A DNA stretch of 7,150 nucleotides from Betaproteobacteria bacterium (GTDB lineage: Bacteria; Pseudomonadota; Gammaproteobacteria; Burkholderiales; Burkholderiaceae), in assembly GCA_018969885.1 (NCBI GenBank), contig JAGWXN010000177.1, positions 1 to 7,150 of the forward strand, written 5' to 3'. Below, in pieces: positions 1 to 7,081 of this stretch (position 1 is the first letter of the stretch; each line of letters begins with the position of its first letter). The position numbers were made by a program, and so were the translations under genes. Under the pieces are notes generated by a model. That model did no database searches. It was not told the origin of the DNA and was given only the letters and a program-made list of their open reading frames with translations.

Positions 1-1124
1 ATGGCCTCCGAGCTCGATGCCACCAACCCCGCCTGCTTAAGAAGCGCAGAGATGGCAAGCGGCGCCCCGCCCAGCGACACCTCGGCGATGTCGTCGGGAA
101 TGGCCCCCGCACGGAACCGCGCCTCGAAGTCTGCCAGCGCCTGCTCGGCGGCCGATACTGAATGGAAACGGGTCACGATTTCCTGGCCCAGCATCACCTT
201 GGCGTCGCGCGGGTTGCGGCCCGCGGCGCATTCAGCCTTCAGGCGGGCGATTTCATCCAGGCTACGAAACGACAGCAGTTCGAAATACCGCCACATCAGC
301 TCGTCGGAAATCGACATGAGCTTGCCGAACATCTCGCCCGGTTGCTCACTGATGCCCACATAGTTGCCCTTGGATTTCGACATCTTGTCGACGCCATCGA
401 GCCCTTCAAGGAGCGGCATGGTGAGAATGCACTGCGGCTCCTGTCCCATTTCGCGCTGCAGCTCGCGCCCGACCAGCAGGTTGAATTTCTGGTCGGTGCC
501 GCCAAGCTCGATATCGGCGCGCAACGCCACCGAGTCATAGCCTTGCATGAGCGGATACAGAAATTCGTGCACCGAGATCGGTACCCCGCCCTTGAACCGG
601 CGCGAAAAATCATCGCGCTCCATCATCCGGGCGACGGTGTAGCGAGAGGCAAGCTGAATCATGCCGCGCGCGCCAAGCGGATCGCACCACTCGGAGTTGT
701 AGCGAATCTCGGTGCGCTCGCGATCCAGTACCAGGCTTGCCTGACTGAAATAGGTGCGCGCGTTGTCCTCGATCTGCTCGCGAGTAAGCGGCGGGCGCGT
801 GCTGTTGCGGCCCGACGGATCGCCGATCATGGCGGTGAAGTCTCCGATCAGGAAAATGACGGTGTGGCCAAGATCCTGCAACTGCCGCATCTTGTTCAGG
901 ACCACCGTGTGGCCCAGATGCAGATCGGGCGCGGTGGGATCGAGACCGAGCTTGATCCGGAGCGGCTGGCCGGTTGATTCGCTTTTCGCAAGCTTCAGTT
1001 GCCACTCGGCCTCGACCAGAAGCTCCTCACAACCGCGAAGCGAAACCGCCAGCGCCTCGCGGACGCGGTCGCTGACCACTGCGGGCTCGGCTGCGGGCCT
1101 GGACGCACCTTCGGATCGATTCAT
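1..1124 (-). CDS. tyrS: Tyrosyl-tRNA synthetase, TyrZ-like (3' end outside window)
   Basis: Cytoplasmic class I aminoacyl-tRNA synthetase that charges tRNA-Tyr with tyrosine using ATP. The minus frame is open from the ATG at 1124 to the window edge, giving 374 codons without a stop. I see the class I signature HLGH at residues 69-72, the tyrosine-site motif GGTDQKFN at about 208-215, and KMSKS at 247-251. A KMSKS rather than the KFGKT of E. coli TyrS, with the N-terminal extension, fits the TyrZ-type subgroup of about 400 residues. The visible end ([10 protein letters not shown]) looks like the start of the C-terminal S4 RNA-binding domain, so roughly 25-40 residues are missing beyond the edge. 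An AGGA lies 5 bases before the ATG. The gene is divergent from the M23 peptidase gene. Large plus-strand frames opposite it are shadows. Confidence 0.96.
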   Translation of the reverse strand, partial: MNRSEGASRPAAEPAVVSDRVREALAVSLRGCEELLVEAEWQLKLAKSESTGQPLRIKLGLDPTAPDLHLGHTVVLNKMRQLQDLGHTVIFLIGDFTAMIGDPSGRNSTRPPLTREQIEDNARTYFSQASLVLDRERTEIRYNSEWCDPLGARGMIQLASRYTVARMMERDDFSRRFKGGVPISVHEFLYPLMQGYDSVALRADIELGGTDQKFNLLVGRELQREMGQEPQCILTMPLLEGLDGVDKMSKSKGNYVGISEQPGEMFGKLMSISDELMWRYFELLSFRSLDEIARLKAECAAGRNPRDAKVMLGQEIVTRFHSVSAAEQALADFEARFRAGAIPDDIAEVSLGGAPLAISALLKQAGLVASSSEA

Positions 1125-1187
1125 GAGAGTCCTGGAACGATGATCGAGTGAGAATTTCACGAAAACCAGAGTTTTCCGGTAGACTTC

Positions 1188-1210
1188 GCCCTCCGGTTTG
1201 TCGGGAGGGC
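1188..1210. promoter_or_regulatory. GC-rich hairpin in the tyrS / M23 divergent intergenic region
   Basis: GCCCTCC (1188-1194) and GGAGGGC (1204-1210) form a perfect 7-bp inverted repeat around a 9-base loop. It sits between the two divergent starts and overlaps the candidate -35 element of the M23 gene. No T-run follows on either strand, so it does not look like a terminator. It could be an operator or an RNA leader stem for tyrS, but no regulator family is recognised. Confidence 0.3.
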
Positions 1211-1226
1211 AATCCGCCGGGATTAT
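1198..1226 (+). promoter_or_regulatory. Candidate sigma70-type promoter for the M23-anmK unit
   Basis: TTGTCG (1198-1203) and GATTAT (1221-1226) each match 4 of 6 consensus bases and are separated by an ideal 17-base spacer. Transcription would begin near 1233, giving a leader of about 75 bases before the GTG start at 1309. This is the best candidate I see in the intergenic region, but such matches are common by chance. No equally convincing promoter was found for tyrS. An AATAAT box at 1227-1222 on the minus strand has only a poor -35. Confidence 0.3.
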
Positions 1227-1296
1227 TTTCCCTGCGAATTGCGTCGGCAGCCCGCAAGTTTATCTGAGTGTTCATACCCGCTAACTCCCGCCCTAC

Positions 1297-1304
1297 AGGG
1301 AAGG
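1297..1304 (+). promoter_or_regulatory. Ribosome binding site deciding the GTG start of the M23 gene
   Basis: AGGGAAGG lies immediately before the GTG at 1309, with 4-8 bases between core and start depending on the register. The next candidate start, an ATG at 1357, is preceded by TTTTGCCC and has no such site, so the GTG is preferred. Confidence 0.6.
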
Positions 1305-1308
1305 CCGT

Positions 1309-3150
1309 GTGAACGTTCCGCCAACCGCTGTGTTCTGGTTTCATCGTATTTTGCCCATGTCGATTGCGCCAATTTCCGCTGACGCTTCGGCTGTGCCGTC
1401 CTCCGGACCGCACGCAGATTCGCCATGGGCCGACGCATTCGATTCTCTGGAATCAGCGCTGGCGGCCTGCGGAGCAGGGGCGCTGCTCGCCGCCGAGCTG
1501 CAAGGCGCAGAGCGCCTGTGCCTGGCCGCAGTAGCCACCATGGCCGACGACCTCGTACTGTCCCTGCCCGAGCCCGCCTCCATCCCGGCGGAGCCCCACG
1601 ACGCGTTTCTTGCAGCGGACTCCGACGCGGTTTTTGTGTCAGATTTCTCGATCACGCTCGGCCCAGCCGAGGTCGCGATCGAAGCCACGATCACCTCCGA
1701 AGCCGTTCTGTCGGCGCTCGACATCGCTGTCGCCCAGCAGCAGGTTCACTTCGGCGGGGCCAGTTCGTCCGAACTCACGCTCTCGGCGGGCCAGCCCGAC
1801 GACGACACCGACGACGATATCCCGACTCTGCCTCGTCTCACGCTGCGTCGCCTGGCGCTCGCTATGGGCACGGTGCTGGGGCTCGGTGCCGTGACCGCTG
1901 TGGCCATTGCACCGGCCACCGACATCACGCCGCCATCCATCAGACTGGTCGTTGAGCCGGTGTCACTGGCGGCGCCGTCTGCGGTGGCCGATGACCCCGC
2001 GCTCCCCCTGCCCCGGGTCAGTCAGTCTGAGGTGGTCAACCGCGGTGAAACCGCCTCCAGCCTGCTGTCGCGGCTGGGTGCAAACGACCCCGAGCTCATC
2101 AAATTCATCGGCTCAGACCGCATCGGTAAGCGGCTCCTGCAACTCCAGCCGGGCCGCACCGTCACCGCTGAAATCGACGATGTCGGTGTTGTGCATCGTC
2201 TGCAGTACCGACACGGCAACATCGAGATCGATGGCCGCCCGCCCATGCGGGTCACCATCGTGCGCGAGGGCGGGCGTCTCGTTGCCACCGAACAGGCCGT
2301 CGCGGTCGACCGCGGCATCGAAGCCCGGGCCGCCGAGGTTCAAAGCACGCTCTTTGCCGCCACCGATGCGGCAGGCATCCCCGACTCCGTCGCCACCCGC
2401 GCGGCCGACATCCTCAGCAACAGCATCGACCTGCGCAAAGATCTGCGCCGGGGGGCACGCCTTCGCGTGGTCTATGAAACCCTTCGGGAGGCCGACAGTC
2501 TCGATCTGCCCGTGCCCGGCCGCGTACTGGCCATCGAGATCGAAAGCGGCAACATTCGGCATGAGGCTGTCTGGTTCGAGCACGACGACGGTCGGGGCGC
2601 CTTTTATAACTTCGCTGGGCAGAGCCTGGTCCGGTCGTTCCTGCGCGAGCCCATCCAGTACACGCGCATCACCTCGGGCTTCAGCGGCGCGCGCCTTCAT
2701 CCGCTGTTCCAGGATGTTCGCGCCCACACCGGCACTGACTTCGCCGCGCCGGTGGGCACGCGGGTCCGGAGCGTGGCCGATGGCGTCGTTGATTTCGCCG
2801 GCTACAACGGCGGCTACGGGCGCACGGTCATCGTGTCGCACCCGGGCAAAATCACCACGCTTTACGCACACCTCAATGCCTTTGGCGACGGTGTCACCAA
2901 GGGCGCCCGCGTCACCCAGGGCCAGGTGATCGGTACGGTAGGCATGACAGGCTGGACCACTGGCCCCCACCTGCACTACGAATTCCGCGTGGGAGGCCGA
3001 CACGTCGACCCCATGCGCGCCGTGTTGCCTGAGGGGCGTAAGCTCTCCATGAGCGAGCGTCTGCGTTTCACCCCACTCGCTGACACCTACCGCGAACACA
3101 TGGCCCAGATTGGTTCGGGCAGCACCACCGCGCAGGCCAAGTTCGAGTAG
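1309..3150 (+). CDS. Membrane-anchored M23 peptidoglycan DD-metalloendopeptidase (MepM/OapA-like)
   Basis: Probable zinc endopeptidase that cuts peptide cross-links in the periplasm during wall growth. The 613-residue protein has four parts. Residues 1-178 are a probable cytoplasmic region rich in Ala, Ser and Asp, ending in an acidic patch (DDDTDDD, about 164-170). A single membrane segment follows at about 181-203, preceded by an Arg pair at 180-181, giving an N-in topology. Residues about 238-440 form a LysM/OapA-like and beta-rich region typical of MepM relatives. The M23 domain lies at about 450-575. All expected catalytic positions are present: HTGTD (H473, D477), YAHL (H521) and PHLHYE (H554, H556), so it should be active. 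The family is usually about 430-480 residues, so the N-terminus is unusually long; its codons keep the strong G/C third-position bias of the rest. The start is a GTG with a good ribosome site; an ATG at 1357 (residue 17) is the alternative. anmK follows 32 bases downstream. Confidence 0.93.
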   Translation: MNVPPTAVFWFHRILPMSIAPISADASAVPSSGPHADSPWADAFDSLESALAACGAGALLAAELQGAERLCLAAVATMADDLVLSLPEPASIPAEPHDAFLAADSDAVFVSDFSITLGPAEVAIEATITSEAVLSALDIAVAQQQVHFGGASSSELTLSAGQPDDDTDDDIPTLPRLTLRRLALAMGTVLGLGAVTAVAIAPATDITPPSIRLVVEPVSLAAPSAVADDPALPLPRVSQSEVVNRGETASSLLSRLGANDPELIKFIGSDRIGKRLLQLQPGRTVTAEIDDVGVVHRLQYRHGNIEIDGRPPMRVTIVREGGRLVATEQAVAVDRGIEARAAEVQSTLFAATDAAGIPDSVATRAADILSNSIDLRKDLRRGARLRVVYETLREADSLDLPVPGRVLAIEIESGNIRHEAVWFEHDDGRGAFYNFAGQSLVRSFLREPIQYTRITSGFSGARLHPLFQDVRAHTGTDFAAPVGTRVRSVADGVVDFAGYNGGYGRTVIVSHPGKITTLYAHLNAFGDGVTKGARVTQGQVIGTVGMTGWTTGPHLHYEFRVGGRHVDPMRAVLPEGRKLSMSERLRFTPLADTYREHMAQIGSGSTTAQAKFE

Positions 3151-3182
3151 CCCTCGCGTCCGGCACCACCTACCGGCGCAGC

Positions 3183-4343
3183 ATGTCCTCTCCCGATAGT
3201 CGGCTGTTCATTGGCCTGATGTCGGGCACCAGCGTCGACGCTGTCGATGCCGTGCTCGTGAGGCTCCATACGTCCTCCCAACGACTCGAAACGCTGTCGT
3301 CCGTCTCCGTGCCGTTCTCGAACGACCTGCGGCAGTCCATTCAGAGGCTACAGGCACCCTCCGCTGGCGAACTCGAGCTTGCCGCCCGGGTGGCGCTCAG
3401 TCTCGCTCACCTTTACGCTGAGGGCGCGCAGCGAGTCATCGATCGCGCAGGCTTTACCGCCCGCGACATCACCGCGATCGGTGCCCACGGGCAGACGGTT
3501 CGGCACCGCCCCGCCGAAGGCTTTACGCTCCAACTGCTGAACGCCGCGCAGCTTGCTGAAACAACGTGCATTCCCGTGGTTTATGACCTGCGCCCCGCCG
3601 ACATCGCAGCAGGCGGACAGGGCGCGCCCCTGGTCCCTGCTTTTCACGCCCATGTTTTCGCCGATCAATCCGAATGCCGTGCAGTGGTGAACATTGGCGG
3701 CATTGCCAACATCAGCGTGCTGCCGGCCGCCGCCCCCAACAATGCCGCGCAGGTTCTCGGTCATGACACGGGCCCTGGCAATACGCTGCTCGATCAATGG
3801 CATGAACGCCATCAGGGCGAACGCTTCGACGCCCAGGGCGCCTGGGCTGCGGGAGGCACCGCCGATCCGAACCTCCTCGCGGCGATGCTGGCCGATGACT
3901 ATTTTCACCGACCGCCCCCCAAGAGCACCGGTCGAGACGACTTCAATCTGGAGTGGTTAGACCGGCACCTGCTGGCGCACGCCTCAGCCCATGACAGCCA
4001 GCCACTATCCGCTCGGGACGTGCAGGCTACGCTCTCAGAGCTGACCGCCACCACGATCGCACTGGCGTGCGACCAAGCCGCCCCCGCTCAGGTGTTTCTG
4101 TGCGGCGGCGGCGTTTATAACGCAGATCTGATTCGCCGGATCACCCAGCGGCTACCCCGATGCCGCGTGGCGAGCACCGAAATGGCAGGTATTGACCCGA
4201 TGGCTGTCGAGGCCGCGGCGTTTGCCTGGCTGGCCGCACGGCGGGTGGACACCCTCCCAGGGAACCTACCGGCCGTGACCGGCGCGTCGGGCCGCCGGGT
4301 GCTGGGGTCGGTGGCCGACCCGTGGGGCCGGCTCCGGGCCTGA
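3183..4343 (+). CDS. anmK: Anhydro-N-acetylmuramic acid kinase
   Basis: Cytoplasmic kinase of peptidoglycan recycling that opens the 1,6-anhydro ring of anhydro-MurNAc and phosphorylates it to MurNAc-6-phosphate using ATP. The 386-residue length fits the family (E. coli about 369). Visible motifs in order are the N-terminal phosphate loop GLMSGTSVDAVD (11-22), GAHGQTVRH (100-108), YDLRPADIAAGGQGAPLVP (134-152), VNIGGIANIS (169-178), GHDTGPGN (193-200), FLCGGGVYN (305-313) and GIDPMAVEA (336-344). D195 in DTGPGN is the expected catalytic base by family knowledge. The gene follows the M23 endopeptidase by 32 bases, so the two are probably co-transcribed. No clear Shine-Dalgarno sequence precedes the ATG (the upstream bases are CCGGCGCAGC), so translation may be weak or depend on the upstream gene. 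Its 3' end faces erpA with only 11 bases between the stops. Confidence 0.97.
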   Translation: MSSPDSRLFIGLMSGTSVDAVDAVLVRLHTSSQRLETLSSVSVPFSNDLRQSIQRLQAPSAGELELAARVALSLAHLYAEGAQRVIDRAGFTARDITAIGAHGQTVRHRPAEGFTLQLLNAAQLAETTCIPVVYDLRPADIAAGGQGAPLVPAFHAHVFADQSECRAVVNIGGIANISVLPAAAPNNAAQVLGHDTGPGNTLLDQWHERHQGERFDAQGAWAAGGTADPNLLAAMLADDYFHRPPPKSTGRDDFNLEWLDRHLLAHASAHDSQPLSARDVQATLSELTATTIALACDQAAPAQVFLCGGGVYNADLIRRITQRLPRCRVASTEMAGIDPMAVEAAAFAWLAARRVDTLPGNLPAVTGASGRRVLGSVADPWGRLRA

Positions 4344-4354
4344 TTCGGCCCTGA

Positions 4355-4705
4355 TTAAACCGAAAACGACGAGCCGCAACCGCAGGTGGTGGTGGCGTTG
4401 GGGTTCTTGATGACGAACTGCGAGCCCTCGAGGTCGTCTTTGTAGTCAATCTCGGCGCCCACCAGATACTGGTAGCTCATGGCATCGATCAGGAGGTGTA
4501 CACCGTTCTTTTCCATCACGGTGTCATCGTCGTTGGTTTCTTCGTCAAACGTGAAACCATACTGAAAGCCGGAGCACCCACCGCCCTGGACGAATACGCG
4601 GAGCTTGAGGGACGGATTGCCCTCTTCGTCAATGAGCTGCTTAACCTTGCTCGCCGCGCTTTCGGTGAAGACGAGCGGGGCTGGCATTTCGGCAATGGCG
4701 TTCAT
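4355..4705 (-). CDS. erpA: Iron-sulfur cluster insertion protein ErpA (A-type carrier)
   Basis: Cytoplasmic A-type carrier that receives Fe-S clusters from the assembly scaffold and passes them to apo-targets, in E. coli notably IspG and IspH of isoprenoid synthesis. The 116-residue product shows the HesB/IscA fold signature: GGGCSGFQY (41-49) supplies C44, and the C-terminal CGCGSSF supplies C108 and C110, so all three cluster ligands are present. The start at 4705 is chosen because AAGGGAGAA lies 7 bases upstream and the product begins MNAIAEMP as expected for ErpA. A TTG at 4726 would add seven residues but has no ribosome site. The gene lies 35 bases after argC on the same strand and is probably its operon partner. 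The end is convergent with anmK. Confidence 0.97.
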   Translation of the reverse strand: MNAIAEMPAPLVFTESAASKVKQLIDEEGNPSLKLRVFVQGGGCSGFQYGFTFDEETNDDDTVMEKNGVHLLIDAMSYQYLVGAEIDYKDDLEGSQFVIKNPNATTTCGCGSSFSV

Positions 4706-4712
4706 GGTTTTT

Positions 4713-4717
4713 CTCCC
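4713..4717 (-). promoter_or_regulatory. Ribosome binding site deciding the erpA start
   Basis: GGGAG on the minus strand, 7 bases before the ATG at 4705, supports this start over the upstream in-frame TTG at 4726. Confidence 0.7.
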
Positions 4718-4740
4718 TTGACACAACAGTAGAGTGTAGC

Positions 4741-5796
4741 TCAGGGCAGCACAGGAATCTGGGTCAATCCCATTTCTTCGGGGAGGCCAAACATCAGGTT
4801 CATCACCTGCACCGCCTGTCCCGAGGCACCCTTCACCAGATTATCCTCCACCACCAGCACCATCAGCAGGTCGCTCTCAGGCGGGCGATGCACGGCGATC
4901 CGAGCCATGTTCGATGCCCGCACGGACCGGGTGTCTGGCGTCGACCCTGCAGGCATCACATCCACAAACGGCTCGGCGGCAAAGTATGCCTCATAGAGCG
5001 CCTGCATATCCGCGGCGCGGCCAGCCGGCGTGAGCCGCGCGTAGAGGGTTGAGTGGATGCCGCGAATCATCGGCACCAGATGCGGGGTGAACACCAGGTT
5101 GATGGGCTGGCCCGCAATCGCTGAGAGGCCCTGGCGGATTTCAGGCCAGTGGCGATGGCCACTCACCCCATAGGCCTTGAAATTGTCCGAAGCCTCGGCA
5201 AGGAGCGTGTGAACCTCCGCTTTCCGGCCGGCGCCCGACACCCCGGACTTGCAGTCTGCGATGATGCCGGTCGGTTCGATAAGCGGCGGTCCACCGTTTT
5301 TTCCTGCAGCTAGCACTGGCAGCAGCCCCAGTTGAACCGATGTGGGATAACACCCCGGCATGCCGACCACGCGCGCTTTGCGGATGGCCTCGCGGTTGAC
5401 TTCGGGCAGGCCATAGACCGACTCGGCAAGAATGTCGGGACAGCTGTGCGGCATTTTGTACCAGCGCTCGAACTCCGCCGTGTCCTTAAGCCGGAAGTCA
5501 GCGGCAATATCAATCACCCGGACACCCGCCGCAAGCAACTCGGGCGCCTGAGCCATCGCCACGCCGTGCGGCGTCGCAAAGAACACCACATCGCAGCCGG
5601 TGAGCGGTGCCTTGGCCGGCTCGCTGAACGCGAGGGACACCCGTCCCCGCAGCGACGGAAACATTTCTGCCACCGGCATGCCGTCTTCTTTGCGGGACGT
5701 GATGGCGTGCAACGCCACTTCGGGGTGCTGGGCAAGCAGCCGGAGCAGTTCCACCCCGGTGTAGCCAGTGCCGCCAACGATGCCAACCTTGATCAT
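4741..5796 (-). CDS. argC: N-acetyl-gamma-glutamyl-phosphate reductase
   Basis: Cytoplasmic NADPH-dependent enzyme of arginine synthesis that reduces N-acetylglutamyl-5-phosphate to N-acetylglutamate-5-semialdehyde. The 351-residue protein carries the N-terminal Rossmann glycine motif VGGTGYTG (7-14), the nucleophile motif PGCYPT with Cys149 (147-152), [11 protein letters not shown] (181-191), and the GHRHWPEI segment (213-220) with the expected catalytic histidine. Length and motifs match the single-domain, long ArgC type. A GGGAG lies 8 bases before the ATG. It follows rpsI after 130 bases containing a terminator, and is followed by erpA after 35 bases. I see no good promoter in the gap before it, so it may be driven partly by read-through of the ribosomal protein operon or by a promoter that departs from consensus. 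Confidence 0.97.
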   Translation of the reverse strand: MIKVGIVGGTGYTGVELLRLLAQHPEVALHAITSRKEDGMPVAEMFPSLRGRVSLAFSEPAKAPLTGCDVVFFATPHGVAMAQAPELLAAGVRVIDIAADFRLKDTAEFERWYKMPHSCPDILAESVYGLPEVNREAIRKARVVGMPGCYPTSVQLGLLPVLAAGKNGGPPLIEPTGIIADCKSGVSGAGRKAEVHTLLAEASDNFKAYGVSGHRHWPEIRQGLSAIAGQPINLVFTPHLVPMIRGIHSTLYARLTPAGRAADMQALYEAYFAAEPFVDVMPAGSTPDTRSVRASNMARIAVHRPPESDLLMVLVVEDNLVKGASGQAVQVMNLMFGLPEEMGLTQIPVLP

Positions 5797-5825
5797 GTTC
5801 GACTCTCCCGAGATTCAGGTGCAAC

Positions 5826-5837
5826 AGCCCATGGGCT
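5826..5837. promoter_or_regulatory. 12-bp perfect palindrome upstream of argC
   Basis: AGCCCATGGGCT is a perfect palindrome about 30 bases before the argC ATG and just after the rpsI terminator. It could be an operator site. It does not resemble the AT-rich ArgR box, and no known regulator is recognised. It may be chance. Confidence 0.2.
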
Positions 5838-5856
5838 CCGCATGGTGCGATACACG

Positions 5857-5883
5857 AAAAAAAGCCGCCCGGTAGGCGGCCTT
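5857..5883 (-). terminator. Intrinsic terminator of the rplM-rpsI operon
   Basis: On the minus strand GCCGCC, a 5-base loop (TACCG) and GGCGGC form a 6-bp all-GC stem that extends by a G-T and two A-T pairs. Seven T residues (5863-5857) follow directly. It lies 43 bases after the rpsI stop. The plus strand has no T-run after the stem, so it acts for minus-strand transcription only. Confidence 0.9.
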
Positions 5884-5926
5884 GTGCAGCGGGTTGCGCG
5901 CGGGGCGCGAAGCACCCCAGCCGCGA

Positions 5927-6319
5927 TCAACGCTTCGAGAACTGCTTCCGGCGCCGCGCTTTGTGCAGACCGACCTTCTTACGTTCGACCTCTCGCGCAT
6001 CACGCGTGACCAGCCCCGCCGCCGACAGCGCAGGCTTGAGCGTTGCGTCATAGTCGATCAGTGCGCGGGTGATGCCGTGACGCACCGCACCGGCCTGCCC
6101 GGTTTCGCCACCACCGTGCACGTTGATCTTGACGTCAAACACGCCGAGGTTGTTGGTGAGTTCCAGTGCTTGCCGGGCCACCATGCGGCCGGTTTCACGC
6201 GCGAAGTATTGGTCTAAGGGGCGACCATTGACCACCACCTTACCCGTGCCCCGCTTGAGGAAAACACGAGCGACGGAGGTTTTGCGACGCCCAGTGCCGT
6301 AGTAGTAATCACCGATCAT
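5927..6319 (-). CDS. rpsI: 30S ribosomal protein S9
   Basis: Component of the small ribosomal subunit head; its C-terminal tail reaches toward the P-site tRNA. The 130-residue product starts with [19 protein letters not shown] and shows [23 protein letters not shown] signature residues at about 69-87. It ends in the conserved [17 protein letters not shown] tail, including the terminal Lys-Arg that contacts tRNA. Length matches E. coli S9 (130). The ribosome site GGAG (6331-6328) lies inside the end of rplM, and only 2 bases separate the rplM stop from this ATG, so the two are translationally linked. A terminator follows. Confidence 0.99.
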   Translation of the reverse strand: MIGDYYYGTGRRKTSVARVFLKRGTGKVVVNGRPLDQYFARETGRMVARQALELTNNLGVFDVKINVHGGGETGQAGAVRHGITRALIDYDATLKPALSAAGLVTRDAREVERKKVGLHKARRRKQFSKR

Positions 6320-6321
6320 GG

Positions 6322-6750
6322 TCAGATCTCCAAGGCCTTCGGTTGCTGGGCCGTATGCGGATGGGTGCCTTCCGCGTAGACCTTCATTTTCTTGATCATG
6401 GCGTAGCCGAGTGGGCCCTTGGGCAGCATGCCCTTGACCGCTTTCTCGAGCGCACGACCCGGGAACCGGCTTTGCATTTTGCCAAACGAGGTTTCGCTAA
6501 TGCCGCCGGGATAACCGCTGTGGCGGAAGTAACGCTTGCCTTCGGCCTTGTTGCCGGTGACGCGGATGTGTGCCGCGTTGACCACCACAATAAAGTCGCC
6601 GGTATCAACGTGCGGGGTGAATTCGGGTTTGTGCTTGCCGCGGAGACGGTGAGCGATTTCAGCGGCCAGCCGGCCGAGCACCTTGTCGGTGGCATCAATC
6701 ACAAACCAGTCGCGCTTGACTTCGTGCGGCTTGGCGGAAAAAGTCTTCAT
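6322..6750 (-). CDS. rplM: 50S ribosomal protein L13
   Basis: Early-assembling protein of the large ribosomal subunit. The 142-residue product equals E. coli L13 in length, begins MKTFSAKP and carries the family signature [13 protein letters not shown] (103-115), ending in AQQPKALEI. The start is fixed at 6750 by this homology. The frame stays open upstream to a GTG at 6846 and an ATG at 6834, but those would add a basic tail not found in the family. The ribosome site is poor (AGAG about 10-13 bases upstream), which is odd for a highly expressed gene. In E. coli L13 represses translation of rplM-rpsI through the mRNA leader; whether that happens here cannot be seen. It is the first gene of the operon with rpsI. 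Confidence 0.98.
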   Translation of the reverse strand: MKTFSAKPHEVKRDWFVIDATDKVLGRLAAEIAHRLRGKHKPEFTPHVDTGDFIVVVNAAHIRVTGNKAEGKRYFRHSGYPGGISETSFGKMQSRFPGRALEKAVKGMLPKGPLGYAMIKKMKVYAEGTHPHTAQQPKALEI

Positions 6751-6848
6751 ATGTCTGCTCTGGCAGGGTTTATCCGCGCTTCGGTGTTTGCTGCCCGACA
6801 CGAGCGATCGACCTCTGCGTTTCGGCTTCGGCATTCCGGCTTCCACAT
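6747..6848 (-). other. Possible short upstream ORF overlapping the rplM start
   Basis: A 33-codon frame starts with ATG at 6848 and ends in TGA at 6749-6747. Its stop overlaps the rplM start codon in an ATGA arrangement, the classical geometry of translational coupling. The peptide (starting [10 protein letters not shown]) has no recognisable family and its own ribosome site is weak (GGA directly before ATG). It may be a coupled leader peptide or a chance ORF. Confidence 0.15.
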
Positions 6849-6857
6849 TCCGGCTTC
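6832..6857. repeat. Two-copy 12-bp direct repeat, 14-bp period, in the rplM leader
   Basis: CATTCCGGCTTC occurs at 6832-6843 and again at 6846-6857, with a related TTCGGCTTCGGC at 6821-6832 next to it. On the rplM mRNA strand each copy reads GAAGCCGGAATG and so ends in an ATG. One ATG opens the short upstream ORF, the other is in frame with rplM. The rest of the leader, 6858-6988, shows no gene. Confidence 0.75.
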
Positions 6858-6988
6858 TGCACTTCGATCACTGCGTCTTGCGCTTCACCCCGGCCCCATC
6901 TAGACGCCGGCTTTCACTAAGCGCCGCCCCTCTGTAAGAGACATGAATCAAAGCGCAAAGCGAATGGTTTTCGCGGAAAGCCTTCTAT

Positions 6989-7016
6989 GTTATCAAGACT
7001 CGCCTGCAGAAGTCAA
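6989..7016 (-). promoter_or_regulatory. Candidate sigma70-type promoter for rplM-rpsI
   Basis: On the minus strand TTGACT (7016-7011, 5 of 6 consensus) and GATAAC (6994-6989, 4 of 6) are separated by 16 bases. An alternative -10, TAACAT, would give an 18-base spacer. The start of transcription would be near 6982, leaving a leader of about 230 bases. The position directly upstream of the operon supports it. Confidence 0.5.
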
Positions 7017-7081
7017 AATGAACCCGAACAACGCCACGCAAACAACAGGGTTCGCACGCGCCGAAGCTTCGAGCGACATGA

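Noticed and set aside
162..977. A 271-codon plus-strand frame opposite tyrS
   Set aside because: It is a shadow of the tyrosyl-tRNA synthetase gene, whose minus-strand product carries HLGH and KMSKS; the plus product has no recognisable motif.
1125..1308. T-box or other tRNA-sensing leader before tyrS
   Set aside because: No specifier or antiterminator-like structure is visible, the leader is short, and T-boxes are not expected in proteobacteria.
1907..2929. A 340-codon plus-strand frame overlapping the M23 gene in another phase
   Set aside because: The product is low-complexity Ser/Pro/Arg/Ala-rich, typical of an out-of-phase GC-rich shadow.
2113..3099. A 328-codon minus-strand frame opposite the M23 gene
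   Set aside because: High GC makes long antisense frames common. The plus frame encodes a complete M23 domain here.
4355..4726. Longer ErpA starting at the TTG at 4726
   Set aside because: No ribosome site precedes it, while the ATG at 4705 has GGGAG at good spacing and a family-typical N-terminus.
5332..6009. A 225-codon plus-strand frame across argC and rpsI
   Set aside because: It spans two well-identified minus-strand genes and their terminator; no family features.
6322..6846. N-terminally extended L13 starting at the GTG at 6846 or ATG at 6834
   Set aside because: The L13 family begins at MKTF, matching the ATG at 6750 and giving exactly 142 residues; the extra residues are basic and unlike the family.
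6343..6903. A 186-codon plus-strand frame opposite rplM
   Set aside because: Shadow of L13; no supporting motif or ribosome site.
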